A stretch of 64,000 nt of DNA from Bradyrhizobium sp. LLZ17. GTDB lineage: Bacteria > Pseudomonadota > Alphaproteobacteria > Rhizobiales > Xanthobacteraceae. The position numbers and the translations under genes were made by a program. The notes under the pieces are model-generated. The model was not told the DNA's origin and made no database searches. It saw only the letters and a list, made by a program, of their open reading frames with translations. How positions within the stretch are numbered: position 1 is the stretch's first letter; each line of letters opens with the position of its first letter. Below are positions 19,525 to 29,467 of this stretch, piece after piece. Location of the stretch: NCBI RefSeq assembly GCF_041200145.1, contig NZ_CP165734.1, positions 6,863,001 through 6,927,000 on the forward strand, read 5' to 3'.

Positions 19525-20907
19525 ATGCTGTTCAACGACTACCCCTTTCTCCTGGTCTTCCTGCCGGCGGCATTGCTGATCTACCGCCTGGCGGATCCCT
19601 ATCCGGGATTGCGCATCGGTGTGCAGGTCGCGCTGTCGTTGGCCTTCTATGCCTGGGGCAGCCCGTTTTTCATCCTGCTGCTGATCGCCTCGATCGCAAT
19701 CAACTGGCTCGCATCGATCGCCTATGGCCGCATGAAATGGCCGGCGCTTCTCACGCTCGTGATCTTGGTCGATATCGGCGTGCTGGCGCTGTTCAAATAC
19801 GCCAACTTCGTGCTCGCCAATGTCGGCGTCGTGCTGGGCACGAGGCTGCCGACGCTCGATATCGGGCTGCCGCTCGGCATCTCGTTCTTCACCTTCCACC
19901 ACATCATGTATCTGGTCGACCTGAAGCGCGGCAAGGCGCCGCTCTGTCCGCTCGACCGCTACGCGCTCTACATCAGCTTCTTCCCGCAGGCGATTGCCGG
20001 GCCGCTGGCGCGCTGGTCCGAGGTGATGCATCAGTTCGGCAAGCCGGTCTACGTGCCGGGCTGGCAGCGGCAGTTCTGTGTCGCGACCTGCTTCATCGCG
20101 CTCGGCCTGTTCGAGAAGGTCGTGATCGCCGATAGCATCGCGCATCTGCTCGACCCGATCTACATCCAGGCTGCGAGCGAGCCGCTCGGAAACGGCGATG
20201 CCTGGCTCGCCTTCTGCTTCTCCTTCCAGATCCTGTTCGACTTCTCCGGCTATTCCGACATCGCGATCGGCCTTGGGCTGTTGTTCGGCGTGCAGCTGCC
20301 CTACAATTTCAATGCGCCGTTGCGCTCGACCAGCATCCAGGATTTCTGGCAGCGCTGGCACATCACGCTGATGCAGTTCCTGCGCGATTACGTCTTCTAT
20401 CCACTGATCAATCTGCGCCTGCTGCCGCGCCGCTGGCTGCCGGTCCAGTTCTTCGGCGCGATGCTGATGACGATGGCCCTTTGCGGCTTGTGGCACGGCG
20501 CGAGCTGGACCTTTGTGCTGTGGGGCGTGCTGCACAGCGTGGCGCTGGTCGCCTGCGCATTGTGGCGCCGCTACGGACCTGATTTTCCGTCATGGCTGGG
20601 CTGGGCGCTCACCGTGCTGTTTGTGCTCGCAACGGGCGTAATTTTTCGCGCAGGATCGGTCGAGGCCGCCTGGCATGTCTTCGCGGGGCTTCTCCAGCCG
20701 CCGCCGCTCGGGCGCGGACAGCATCTGTGGCCGCTGATCGCAGCGCCGCTGCTTGCCTTCCTGTTGCCGGCCAGTCAGGACATCGTGGCCGTGTTCACGC
20801 GTCGTCCGAAACCGTGGCTCGCGGGCCTGCTCGGCATTGTCCTGTTCGCATTGCTGCTCCAGATGGGTGGTCGGGATCTCCATGAGTTCGTCTACTTCAA
20901 GTTCTGA
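19525..20907 (+). CDS. MBOAT-family O-acyltransferase (AlgI/DltB-like)
   Basis: The 460-residue polytopic membrane enzyme would move an acyl group across or onto an envelope acceptor. Conserved MBOAT elements are FDFSGYSDIAIG (238-249), FWQRWHITL (274-282) and the catalytic His in LCGLWHGASWTF (H324). The pattern is that of the AlgI/DltB branch used for alginate O-acetylation and D-alanylation. The next gene, an SGNH-like protein, overlaps it by 26 bases, as in AlgI/AlgJ- or DltB/DltD-type pairs. The acceptor and acyl donor are unknown; the adjacent acyl-AMP ligase and ACP suggest a fatty acyl donor. Confidence 0.9.
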   Translation: MLFNDYPFLLVFLPAALLIYRLADPYPGLRIGVQVALSLAFYAWGSPFFILLLIASIAINWLASIAYGRMKWPALLTLVILVDIGVLALFKYANFVLANVGVVLGTRLPTLDIGLPLGISFFTFHHIMYLVDLKRGKAPLCPLDRYALYISFFPQAIAGPLARWSEVMHQFGKPVYVPGWQRQFCVATCFIALGLFEKVVIADSIAHLLDPIYIQAASEPLGNGDAWLAFCFSFQILFDFSGYSDIAIGLGLLFGVQLPYNFNAPLRSTSIQDFWQRWHITLMQFLRDYVFYPLINLRLLPRRWLPVQFFGAMLMTMALCGLWHGASWTFVLWGVLHSVALVACALWRRYGPDFPSWLGWALTVLFVLATGVIFRAGSVEAAWHVFAGLLQPPPLGRGQHLWPLIAAPLLAFLLPASQDIVAVFTRRPKPWLAGLLGIVLFALLLQMGGRDLHEFVYFKF

Positions 20908-21892
20908 GACCGACCCGGGCTGGGGCCGGAGCCTGCTGGCGTGCTTCGGCACGCTGATCAGCGCTGCGTCGCTCGTGCTCGCGCTGATGGTGCTGGTCGA
21001 TCCCTATGACAGCGGCAAGCTCGGCCTGCTCGGTATCAACGGCGTCGACAACCGCCTCACGCAAATCACGGCTGCGAGCCGCGCGCGAGACCCGGATTTC
21101 AACGCCGCTATCCTCGGCAATTCAACCGCGCAGATGATCGAGCCGGCCACGCTATCGCGGGCCACAGGCTTGCGCTTCGTGCAGCTCTATATGACCGGCG
21201 CGATTCCACGCGAGCAGCTCGCCGTGCTCGACTTCTTCCTGCGGCACCATGAGCAAGTCGGCGCGCTGGTGATCGCAGCCGATCCGGGCTGGTGCGTGCA
21301 TACGCGGCCAAAGGACGAGGGCGTTCCGTTCCCTTATTGGCTCTACGACAAGAGCCTCGTCACCTATGCAGCGCGGCTGATGTCCTGGCAGGCGATCGAG
21401 CAGGCGTTTCAGCGGCTCAGCATCGGGCTTGGCTGGCGGAAACGGATGAACCCGGATGGTTTCGTCAGCTACGAGGACATCTGGCCACCAGGCCAATTCA
21501 GGGAGGTCGGATGGCCCAGGGATCCCGTCCCGGCTGCGTCCCCGGAGATGCGGGTGAGGTTTCCCGAGATCGCCGCGCTAGCGGAGATCGTCGGAAAGTT
21601 GCCGGCGAATGTGCCGATCGTGATCGTCGTCCCGCCCACCTTTGCGGCCACCGTACCAAAACCCGGCACGGATCTGGCGCTGGACCGCGCCGCCTGCGAC
21701 GCGGCATTGAGGACGATCGTAGTGGGGCGGCCGCGCAGCAATTTCGTCAGCTATCGCGTCGACAATGAGCTGACCCGCGATCGCGGCAATTTTGCCGACT
21801 TCATCCACTACCGCTCGAAGCTGGCCGGCGCGATCGAGCAGGGCGTTGTCGCGAGCCTGCGTGACGGCGAGAGGGCGAGGATCGACTTCTGA
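20882..21892 (+). CDS. Membrane-anchored SGNH-like partner of the MBOAT protein
   Basis: The 336-residue protein has one N-terminal membrane helix (about 17-40) and a periplasmic domain. I see the SGNH block I-like ILGNSTAQ with candidate nucleophile S81 and a C-terminal DFIH (D306, H309), the Asp-x-x-His of block V. AlgJ, AlgX and DltD use the same arrangement to pass acyl groups. The ATG at 20882 lies inside the MBOAT gene's end, so the two are translationally coupled. The identification as an acyl-transfer partner rests on these short motifs and on the context, not on strong overall similarity. It ends 12 bases from the convergent ligase gene. Confidence 0.65.
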   Translation: MSSSTSSSETDPGWGRSLLACFGTLISAASLVLALMVLVDPYDSGKLGLLGINGVDNRLTQITAASRARDPDFNAAILGNSTAQMIEPATLSRATGLRFVQLYMTGAIPREQLAVLDFFLRHHEQVGALVIAADPGWCVHTRPKDEGVPFPYWLYDKSLVTYAARLMSWQAIEQAFQRLSIGLGWRKRMNPDGFVSYEDIWPPGQFREVGWPRDPVPAASPEMRVRFPEIAALAEIVGKLPANVPIVIVVPPTFAATVPKPGTDLALDRAACDAALRTIVVGRPRSNFVSYRVDNELTRDRGNFADFIHYRSKLAGAIEQGVVASLRDGERARIDF

Positions 21893-21904
21893 GCCGTCGC
21901 CGGA

Positions 21905-23605
21905 TCAGACGATCTCCTCGAAACTGCCGTCAAGCCAGAGCTTGCGCGCCAGCTTCCGCTGGATCTTGCCGCTGGTGGTTTTGGGCAGCGCGCCGGGACG
22001 GATCAGCGCGATGTGGCGTGCGGAGAGCTCATGGCTATCGGCGATCGCTTCGCGGATCCGGCCCCTGATCTCGGCCGGATCGATGCTGTGGCGGGCGGTG
22101 CGCTCGACCTCCTGGACGATGACGAGCGCTTCCTCGCCGCTCTCGTCCGACACCGAGAATGCCGCGCCGCAGTTTTCGCGCAAGCCATCGTCGAGCGACT
22201 GCACGGTGCGCTCGATGTCCTGCGGATAATGGTTGATGCCGCGGATGATGATGAGGTCCTTGATGCGGCCGGTGACGAACAGATCGCCGGTGGCGGCGAG
22301 GAAGCCCAGATCTCCGGTGCGGAGCCAGAGCCCGGTCTCGCCGGCGATCTCCGCACCGAGGCCCTCGTGCGTGGCCGTGTCGTTGCGCCAATAGGCGCGA
22401 GCGACGTTGGCGCCGCTGACCCAGATCTCGCCGACGCGATCGGCCGCCAGGCGCGTGCGGCGTTCCGGCTCGACGATCGCGATCCGCTCGCCGGCAAGCG
22501 CGCGCCCGCAGCCCACCACGATCTGCGCATCGTCGGGATCGGTCGGCGCCTCCGTCACATGCGCCTGGAGCACTGCGCGGCCCACGCTGCGTGTGAGATG
22601 GCTGCCCCCACGCGTCCCGCCCGAGATCAGAAGGGTCGCCTCCGCCATGCCGTAAGCGGGATACATCGCGCGCGGATCGAATCCGTGCGGCGCGAAGGTC
22701 GCGATGAACCGCTCAATGGTTTCTGCATGAATCGGCTCGGCGCCGTTGAGCGCAACTTTGAGCGAGGACAGGTCAATGCCCTGCATCTGATCGGCGCGAT
22801 AGCGGCTGACGCAGAGGTCGAAACCGAAATTGGGGCTGCACGCCACTTCCGCGCGATAATGCGAGATCGTGCGCAGCCAGCCAAGCGGCCGCTGCATGAA
22901 AGCGTTCGGCGCCATCAGCACGCAAGGCGCGCCGACATAGAGCGCTTGCAGCGCGTTCAGGATCAGCCCCATGTCGTGATAGAGCGGTACCCAATTGACA
23001 TATGTCGATCGCCTGGTGTTGCCGAGCGCAAGCCGGATCATCTCGAGATTGGCGAGCAGATTGGCGTGGCTTACCATCACGCCTTTGGGCTCGGATGTGG
23101 AGCCTGACGTGTATTGCAGGAAGGCGATGTCGTCCGGTGCCGGCTCGGGCAGGTCGACCGTTGCGCTGGCGTCCGCGGCGAGATCGATTTCGATCCACCG
23201 GATGTTCTCCTGCGCGAAGCGCGCTTGCAAATCGCCGCGCAGCGCGAAGGCCGAGGTGGTCAGCGCAATCGCCGGTTCGCAATTGGCGAGGATGGCGGCG
23301 CTGGCGTCACGGGCGCTGTTTCGCCGCGGCATCATCATGGGCACGGCGATAATGCCAGCCATCAGGCAGCCGAAGAATGCCGCCATGAATTCGATGCCGG
23401 GCGGAAACACCAGGATGGCGCGCTCGCCCGGCTGCGCGACCATTGTCAGGCGCGACGCGAGCGCGCGTGAGGCGTCATGTAATTGGCGGAAGGTGAGGAC
23501 CGCTTCCTCCGTCCCGCGATCGGAGACGAAGACATAGGCGCGATCGTTGCCCTGGTCCGCCGCACGGCGGGCCAGCAGCGCCACCAGCGAGCGAGGGGTT
23601 TGCAT
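21905..23605 (-). CDS. Fatty acyl-AMP ligase (FAAL-like, AMP-binding)
   Basis: The 566-residue adenylate-forming enzyme would activate a fatty acid as acyl-AMP and load it on a carrier protein. Core motifs are YTSGSTSEPKG (165-175), PLYHDMGLI, AYGMAEATL, the TGDLG hinge region and the C-terminal catalytic Lys in KTTSGKIQRK (about K547). The SEPKGVMVSHANL and PLYHDMGLI patterns and the family-like insertion place it with FAALs rather than acyl-CoA ligases; that distinction is moderately sure. The ACP gene lies 25 bases upstream on the same strand and is the obvious carrier. It is convergent with the MBOAT-SGNH pair. Confidence 0.88.
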   Translation of the reverse strand: MQTPRSLVALLARRAADQGNDRAYVFVSDRGTEEAVLTFRQLHDASRALASRLTMVAQPGERAILVFPPGIEFMAAFFGCLMAGIIAVPMMMPRRNSARDASAAILANCEPAIALTTSAFALRGDLQARFAQENIRWIEIDLAADASATVDLPEPAPDDIAFLQYTSGSTSEPKGVMVSHANLLANLEMIRLALGNTRRSTYVNWVPLYHDMGLILNALQALYVGAPCVLMAPNAFMQRPLGWLRTISHYRAEVACSPNFGFDLCVSRYRADQMQGIDLSSLKVALNGAEPIHAETIERFIATFAPHGFDPRAMYPAYGMAEATLLISGGTRGGSHLTRSVGRAVLQAHVTEAPTDPDDAQIVVGCGRALAGERIAIVEPERRTRLAADRVGEIWVSGANVARAYWRNDTATHEGLGAEIAGETGLWLRTGDLGFLAATGDLFVTGRIKDLIIIRGINHYPQDIERTVQSLDDGLRENCGAAFSVSDESGEEALVIVQEVERTARHSIDPAEIRGRIREAIADSHELSARHIALIRPGALPKTTSGKIQRKLARKLWLDGSFEEIV

Positions 23606-23630
23606 CCGGGTTGCGCCGGCTCAGCCGCTC

Positions 23631-23885
23631 TCAGGCGGCGGAGCGGATAGCGCGCTTGTCCGCCAGAAATCGCGACAGCGCCTCGACCGTGGGGTGGTCG
23701 TAAAAGTCGTCCGTCGACAGTTCGAGCTCGAGCTTCTCCTCAAGTTCCATCATGAGGTAGACGAGCATCGCCGAATCGAGGCCGAGACGGTTGAACTTTG
23801 TGCAGGTATCGACCCGGTCCGTCGAAATTCGCAGGAGATTGGCTAGCGCACTAACGCAGAAATCCGAAATCTGCTCGCGAGTCAT
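23631..23885 (-). CDS. Acyl carrier protein
   Basis: The 84-residue protein has the carrier fold with the phosphopantetheine attachment Ser at residue 38 in LGLDSAMLVYLMMELEE. The ATG at 23885 has GGAG 5 bases upstream; the longer open frame to 24080 does not look like coding sequence. The neighbours make it the dedicated carrier of the fatty acyl-AMP ligase rather than the housekeeping AcpP. Residues around the Ser (LDS, acidic helix II) fit interaction with adenylating enzymes. Together the two genes form a ligase-carrier operon. Confidence 0.92.
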   Translation of the reverse strand: MTREQISDFCVSALANLLRISTDRVDTCTKFNRLGLDSAMLVYLMMELEEKLELELSTDDFYDHPTVEALSRFLADKRAIRSAA

Positions 23886-24122
23886 GTGATCTCCCAGAAA
23901 TAATGGGAAAGACAATACGGGCGACCCCGAGCTTGTCAATTTAGCCGAAACCCCGCGGCGCCAAAGGTTGGGGACTGTTGCTTTCCTGCGTCGCCGGCTG
24001 CTCAATTGATGAACAGGCTGCAGGCCTTGCCGTCGACACCAGCGCGCCAGCGCGGTGCCGCAGGGCTGATGGCGCGGCATGCTGGAGGGATTTGGCCGCG
24101 GCGACGCGGCGTTCAGATAGTG
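23886..24122. other. Spacer between ACP and L,D-transpeptidase genes
   Basis: This 237-base gap should carry the promoter of the acp-ligase operon in the part nearest 23886. The rest shows short open frames on the minus strand without a family match or a ribosome site. No gene is called. Confidence 0.35.
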
Positions 24123-24908
24123 TCAGTTCTGGTAGTAATAGCCGCGCGGCTGATAATACGGCCGGGGCTGTTGCTGCTGATAGTAATAGCCCTGCTGGCC
24201 GTAGCCCTGGTCGTAAGATTGCTGCGGCTGCTGCTGGTAGACCTGCGCGCCGTAGGCGCGGCTGGTCATGCGCGGCGCCGGGTAGCGTGCGCCGGTGTCG
24301 CTGCCGTCGGCCGGATAGATGTAGTTGTCATCCTGCGGCATGTAGCGGCGGGCAGGCTGTGCCGGCGGCGTCAGATTCACGGGATCGCCGGTCGTTGCAT
24401 ATTGCTGCTCGTCGGCGGGCTGCTGGGCGCGGGCCACTGCATTGTTGGCGCGCCCGCGCGGGTTGCGGGCCAGCGCCACCTGTGCCGAGCCGGTCAACGT
24501 CACCGTGGTATTGAGCACGCCCTGCTCCTGCACCAGCGCATAAAGCGTGCTGGCATTCTGGCGCGACAGCCGCACGCAGCCATGCGAGGCCGGCGTACCC
24601 AGACGGCCGACCGAGTCGGTGCCGTGGATGGCGTGCCCGATCTTGGTGAAGAAGATCGAATGCGGCATCGGTGCGTCGTCGAATTCCTTGGAGTAGTGAT
24701 CTTCTTCCATGCGGAAGGCGCGGAATGATCCGTTCGGCGTCTCGCGCGAGGGGATGCCAGTCGACACCGGCCAGTGGTAGCGCGTGACGCCGTCGACAGC
24801 GACGGTCATCTGCTGATTGTCCTTGTCGATGGTGATGTCGACTTTGGCCTGCGCGGTGCCCGCGCTCAAAAACATCAAGGAGGTGAAAGCAATGAAAAAG
24901 GAACGCAT
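24123..24908 (-). CDS. L,D-transpeptidase (YkuD) with Gln/Tyr-rich tail
   Basis: The 261-residue periplasmic enzyme would form 3-3 peptidoglycan cross-links or anchor proteins to peptidoglycan. A signal peptide ends near AQA (residue 21). The YkuD domain has HAIHGTD (92-98) and the active-site SHGCVRL (108-114, Cys111). After residue about 150 the sequence is low-complexity, and the last 55 residues are Gln/Tyr/Pro-rich (YQQQPQQSY, GYYYQQQQPR). L,D-transpeptidases attach lipoproteins or outer-membrane proteins to peptidoglycan in some rhizobia. The tail is unusual and may be disordered. Confidence 0.92.
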   Translation of the reverse strand: MRSFFIAFTSLMFLSAGTAQAKVDITIDKDNQQMTVAVDGVTRYHWPVSTGIPSRETPNGSFRAFRMEEDHYSKEFDDAPMPHSIFFTKIGHAIHGTDSVGRLGTPASHGCVRLSRQNASTLYALVQEQGVLNTTVTLTGSAQVALARNPRGRANNAVARAQQPADEQQYATTGDPVNLTPPAQPARRYMPQDDNYIYPADGSDTGARYPAPRMTSRAYGAQVYQQQPQQSYDQGYGQQGYYYQQQQPRPYYQPRGYYYQN

Positions 24909-25225
24909 CTGACGTCTGGCCTCCGGCCTGTCCTTGCAAGCGCCGCGGCTCTCCGTCCCCCGGCGTGCATTATGCCTGCAATCCGGCTTTCGTTCCAGCG
25001 GCCTGCCAAGCTAACGTTCCCGCCATCGTTAACGTGATGCCGGGCGTAAGCAAGGCCGCTTTGTGCCGCGTCGCCTGCGGCGGTGCTGACATTTTCGCGA
25101 GCGGGCTGTGCGTTCACAACGCCGACAATTCGTCACAAAGGTGCAACCATTTGGCCGCTCCAGGCGTTGAACATGGCTTGCCTCGACAGGCGGCTTCCGC
25201 CGCCTGCTCACCCCTGGGATCGAAG
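24909..25225. other. Divergent promoter region, no gene seen
   Basis: This 317-base spacer separates the divergent L,D-transpeptidase and glycine-rich protein genes and must hold both promoters. No convincing repeat, terminator or small gene was found; a short GCTAACG / CGTTAAC pair at about 25010-25032 is too weak to call. Confidence 0.4.
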
Positions 25226-25549
25226 ATGAACAAAGCCCGTATCGCCGCCGCGCATCTACCGGCGCGTTTGCCTGTCCGCCTGGTTTTCGCAGGTGCAGCC
25301 GTCCTTCTCGCGCTGCTGTCGCTGCCGTATCCCGGCCATGCCCAGGGCATCGTGCGCGGTGCCCAGGAGGGCTCCTACGAGGGTAACCGGATTGCGGGCC
25401 CTGTGGGCGGCGCGGTCGGAGGTGTCGTCGGCGCCGGTGTCGGTGGCGCCGTCGGTGCCGTAGACGGCATCCTGGGCATTCCCTATCACGGCCGCCGCCA
25501 TTGCCGCGGCTACTATGATGGTTATCACCACTTCCGCTGCTACAGGTGA
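25226..25549 (+). CDS. Small secreted glycine-rich protein, unknown function
   Basis: The 107-residue protein has a Sec signal peptide ending near GHAQG (about residue 40). A glycine/valine-rich stretch with GGAVGGVVGAGVGG repeats follows, then a His/Tyr/Cys-rich end (YHGRRHCRGYYDGYHHFRCYR). The glycine-zipper-like middle suggests membrane association. The start at ATG 25226 gives an ordinary signal peptide; the longer frame from 24965 does not. Similar small proteins are frequent in Bradyrhizobium but have no assigned role. Confidence 0.7.
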   Translation: MNKARIAAAHLPARLPVRLVFAGAAVLLALLSLPYPGHAQGIVRGAQEGSYEGNRIAGPVGGAVGGVVGAGVGGAVGAVDGILGIPYHGRRHCRGYYDGYHHFRCYR

Positions 25550-25561
25550 GCTTTCACCGCC

Positions 25562-25600
25562 GTCATTCTGGGGAGCCCGCAAGGCGCCCCCGGGGATGAC
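25562..25600. repeat. Short family A-like inverted repeat between convergent genes
   Basis: GTCATTCTGGGGAGCCCGC and GCGCCCCCGGGGATGAC form the outer halves of a hairpin. It lies between the glycine-rich gene and the convergent ABC permease gene and may end transcription from both sides. Confidence 0.55.
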
Positions 25601-25609
25601 GAGCCTCGG

Positions 25610-26367
25610 TCAATTCTTCAGCCGGTATCCTGTCCGGAAAATCCACCAGATCACGCCCAGGCAGATCGCGAGGAACGCCAGCGTCATGCCGAAGCTGACG
25701 AAGATGCTGACGTCGGCGATTTCGTAAAAGCTCCAGCGGAAGCCCGAAATCAGATAGACGACCGGGTTGAGCAGCGCCACGGTGCGCCAGGCCGGCGGCA
25801 GCATGTCGACGGAATAGAAGCTGCCGCCGAGGAAGGTCAGCGGCGTCACCACCAGCATCGGGATCATCTGGAGCTTCTCGAAGCCGTCGGCCCAGATGCC
25901 GATGACGAAGCCGAACAGGCTGAAGGTCACCGCGGTCAGGACCAGGAAGACCAGCATCCAGATCGGATGCTGGATGTGCAGCGGCACGAACAAGCCGGCG
26001 GTTGCGAGGATGATCAGGCCGAGGATGATCGACTTGGTCGCGGCCGCGCCGACATAGCCGAGCACGATCTCGAAATAGGAGATCGGCGCCGACAGGATCT
26101 CGTAGATCGTGCCGACGAATTTCGGGAAGTAGATGCCGAACGAGGCATTGGCGATGCTCTGGGTCAGTACCGAAAGCATGATCAGGCCCGGCACGATGAA
26201 GGTGCCGTAGCTGACGCCTTCGACCTGGCTGATGCGCGAGCCGATCGCGGCGCCGAACACCACGAAATAGAGCGAGGTCGAAACCACCGGCGAGACGATG
26301 CTTTGCAGCAGCGTGCGCCAGGTGCGTGCCATTTCGAACAGGTAAATGGCGAGGACAGCGCGGTGGT

Positions 26368-26371
<4 letters not shown>
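25610..26371 (-). CDS. ABC-2 type transporter permease
   Basis: The 253-residue integral membrane protein has about six helices and the ABC-2 signature around [19 protein letters not shown] and [13 protein letters not shown]. It is the permease half of an exporter whose ATPase gene overlaps it by 4 bases (ATGA). The family exports polysaccharides, lipo-oligosaccharides, drugs or lipids; the substrate cannot be told from sequence. The ORF is full length for the family. Confidence 0.93.
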
Positions 26372-27291
<920 letters not shown>

Positions 27292-27567
27292 GATGGCCGT
27301 GAGGTGGGGGAAGGGAGGCGCTGGAACCCGCGCCGTGTCGGCGCAGACCAGCGGAGCCCTGAAATAGGAAGGGCTTTGCCCGGTCGCAATTGGCGAGAGA
27401 AAAATGGTCTCAAAACAGGCCCTTCAAGGGCACGTTTCAGGCAAGTTGTTGCGCGATGGTCACGGGTTGCGGCTAAGATCGTCGCTCACGCGGCTCTTTG
27501 TTGCGTCTGCGAGCGGGCCATGGCTACGATTCCGGCCAATTGCGAAGTGTCCCCAGGGAAAAGATCG

Positions 27568-28281
27568 ATGAGACCGAACGGCCGTCACACAGCCGGCATC
27601 AGCCAGTTGTCCACCATCCGCATGTGGGCGATCTGCCTGCTCCTGCTGTCAGCTATCGCCATGAGCCCGACCGCTGCCAAGGCGGCGCCCAGCCAGGCAG
27701 CCGCCAGCACGCATGTCTACCTGCTTCGTGGCGTGCTCAACATCTTCTCGCTCGGGCTCGACACCATCGGCTCGAGGCTCGAGGCGCAGGGCATCCCGGT
27801 GACGGTTGCCAACTTCGTCTCCTGGTCCTCGCTCGCCGATGAGGCCGCAACGAACTACAAGGCCGGCCGGCTCAAGACCATCGTGCTGGTCGGGCATTCC
27901 TCGGGTGCGACCGCGCTACCCGACATGATCGCCAAGCTCAACCGCCTCGGCGTGCCTGTGAAGCTCGCGATCGGCCTCGATTCCGTGTTCAAGACCAAGC
28001 TCACCACCGGCGCCGAGCGCTACATCAACATCTATATCGGCGACGGTCCCGGCGAGCCTGTGCGTGCAGCCAACGGCTTTCGCGGCAAGCTCGACAATGT
28101 CGATGTCCGCGGCTCCGGCGTCGGCCACATCACGATCGACAAGAACGAGGCGATCCAGCGCCGCGTGATCGCCGAGATCGACGCCGCGATCGCGCGGTCG
28201 CGCGCGCCGGCACCGGTTGCCGAGCCCGGCGCGCCAAGGCCTGCACGAGCCGCGGCGGCCATTGCGCCGGCGCACAACTGA
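27568..28281 (+). CDS. Secreted alpha/beta-hydrolase-like protein (first paralogue)
   Basis: The 237-residue protein has a signal peptide (cleavage near AKAAP) and an alpha/beta-hydrolase core. The nucleophile elbow is GHSSG, and Asp in GLDSV and His in GVGHITIDK could complete the triad. The order and spacing match the next gene, which shows about the same layout (YLLRGVLN / YLFRGAMG, ERYINIYI / ERFINIFL). It is likely a product of tandem duplication. The ATG at 27568 has AGGGAAAAG upstream. The substrate is unknown; lipase or thioesterase activity is a guess. Confidence 0.72.
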   Translation: MRPNGRHTAGISQLSTIRMWAICLLLLSAIAMSPTAAKAAPSQAAASTHVYLLRGVLNIFSLGLDTIGSRLEAQGIPVTVANFVSWSSLADEAATNYKAGRLKTIVLVGHSSGATALPDMIAKLNRLGVPVKLAIGLDSVFKTKLTTGAERYINIYIGDGPGEPVRAANGFRGKLDNVDVRGSGVGHITIDKNEAIQRRVIAEIDAAIARSRAPAPVAEPGAPRPARAAAAIAPAHN

Positions 28282-28486
28282 GGCCGGGCGCTCACGTCGA
28301 GGCGGACAATCGGTTTGGGCCGCAGCGCGTAATCCAATGCGCTAGCGGCCCGCGCTCAGCCCGCTGTCGAAGATATCGCGAGCCTACTGGCGCGGCGGCT
28401 GTGTCCGTGCCCCAAATTCCACCCATTCGGCCGTCACTAAGCCCCCGGGGGAGGCCTTTGCCTGCCGCGGTGGGACTGCTGGACTG

Positions 28487-29428
28487 ATGATTGATTCAAG
28501 GCGAATTGTGGTGCTGGCAGCGATTGCGCTGCTCGCCTTCAGCACCGGCATGGCCGCAGGCTCGCCCGCCAAGACCAAGCCCGCCGCGGTCGCGCCTGCC
28601 GCCGCGCCGCCTCCGCCGGCCGAGCCGCTGCCACCCCCGAAAATCTACCTGTTTCGCGGCGCCATGGGGCCGATCTTCTCGACCGGCATGGACCGGCTCA
28701 GCGAGAAGCTGACGCAGGCCGGTTTTTCGGCTGACGTCTATGAATTCACCATCTGCCGATGGATCGGCAATCGCGCTATCGCGAGCTACAAGGAATCGCC
28801 GGCGCCGATCGTGCTGATCGGCCATTCCATGGGCGGGTTGTGCTCGGTAATCATCGCCGAGATGGCAGCCAAGGAGAACATTCCGATCAGCCTCGTCATC
28901 ACTATCGACCCCGCGCATGCGACCGACGACGTGCCGCTCAATGTCGAGCGCTTCATCAACATCTTCCTTTCCGACAGCGTGCTTGGCGGCGGTAACGTCG
29001 TGGCGGTGCCGGGCTTCCGTGGCCATTATGCGAGCTACGACCTCAAGGAGAACTCGCGGGTCAGCCACATCAATATCGAGAAGTCCGACGACATCCATCG
29101 CCAGATCCTCGAGATGGTGACGCAGTTGCCGCGCATTCCGCCCCAGACCGAGGCCGATGCCGTACCGCTGCGCTATCTCGTGCCCGGCGATACGCTGGTC
29201 GAATTGTGGGATAGCGGCGTGCGGCTGCCGGTGCGCCGCGGCGACACCATGGAGAGCATCGCCGCCGCCAATCGCGTGCCGCTGTGGTCGCTCGCGCAGA
29301 GCAACTCGCTGCCGGAGAACGCACCGCTCACCCCCGGCCAGTCGATCATCGTCCCGCGTCATTTGACGCCGCCGGACACCGCCGCCGCGATGGCGGTGCC
29401 GCCGCCGGCTCCGTCCAGGCGCAAGTAG
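28487..29428 (+). CDS. Secreted alpha/beta-hydrolase-like protein with C-terminal LysM domain (second paralogue)
   Basis: The 313-residue protein begins with a signal peptide, then a Pro/Ala-rich linker (residues 30-50). The hydrolase core carries GHSMGG as nucleophile elbow, TIDPAH and RVSHINIEK as probable Asp and His. After residue about 225 comes a LysM domain (VRRGDTMESIAAANRV to LTPGQSIIVPRHL) which would bind peptidoglycan. The core is paralogous to the gene at 27568-28281, which lacks LysM. The role may be a wall-bound esterase or amidase acting on the envelope; this is inference. Confidence 0.75.
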   Translation: MIDSRRIVVLAAIALLAFSTGMAAGSPAKTKPAAVAPAAAPPPPAEPLPPPKIYLFRGAMGPIFSTGMDRLSEKLTQAGFSADVYEFTICRWIGNRAIASYKESPAPIVLIGHSMGGLCSVIIAEMAAKENIPISLVITIDPAHATDDVPLNVERFINIFLSDSVLGGGNVVAVPGFRGHYASYDLKENSRVSHINIEKSDDIHRQILEMVTQLPRIPPQTEADAVPLRYLVPGDTLVELWDSGVRLPVRRGDTMESIAAANRVPLWSLAQSNSLPENAPLTPGQSIIVPRHLTPPDTAAAMAVPPPAPSRRK

Positions 29429-29467
29429 GGCGTTTTATCTCTCCGAAAGCTGCGGGCGGTTGAAACT

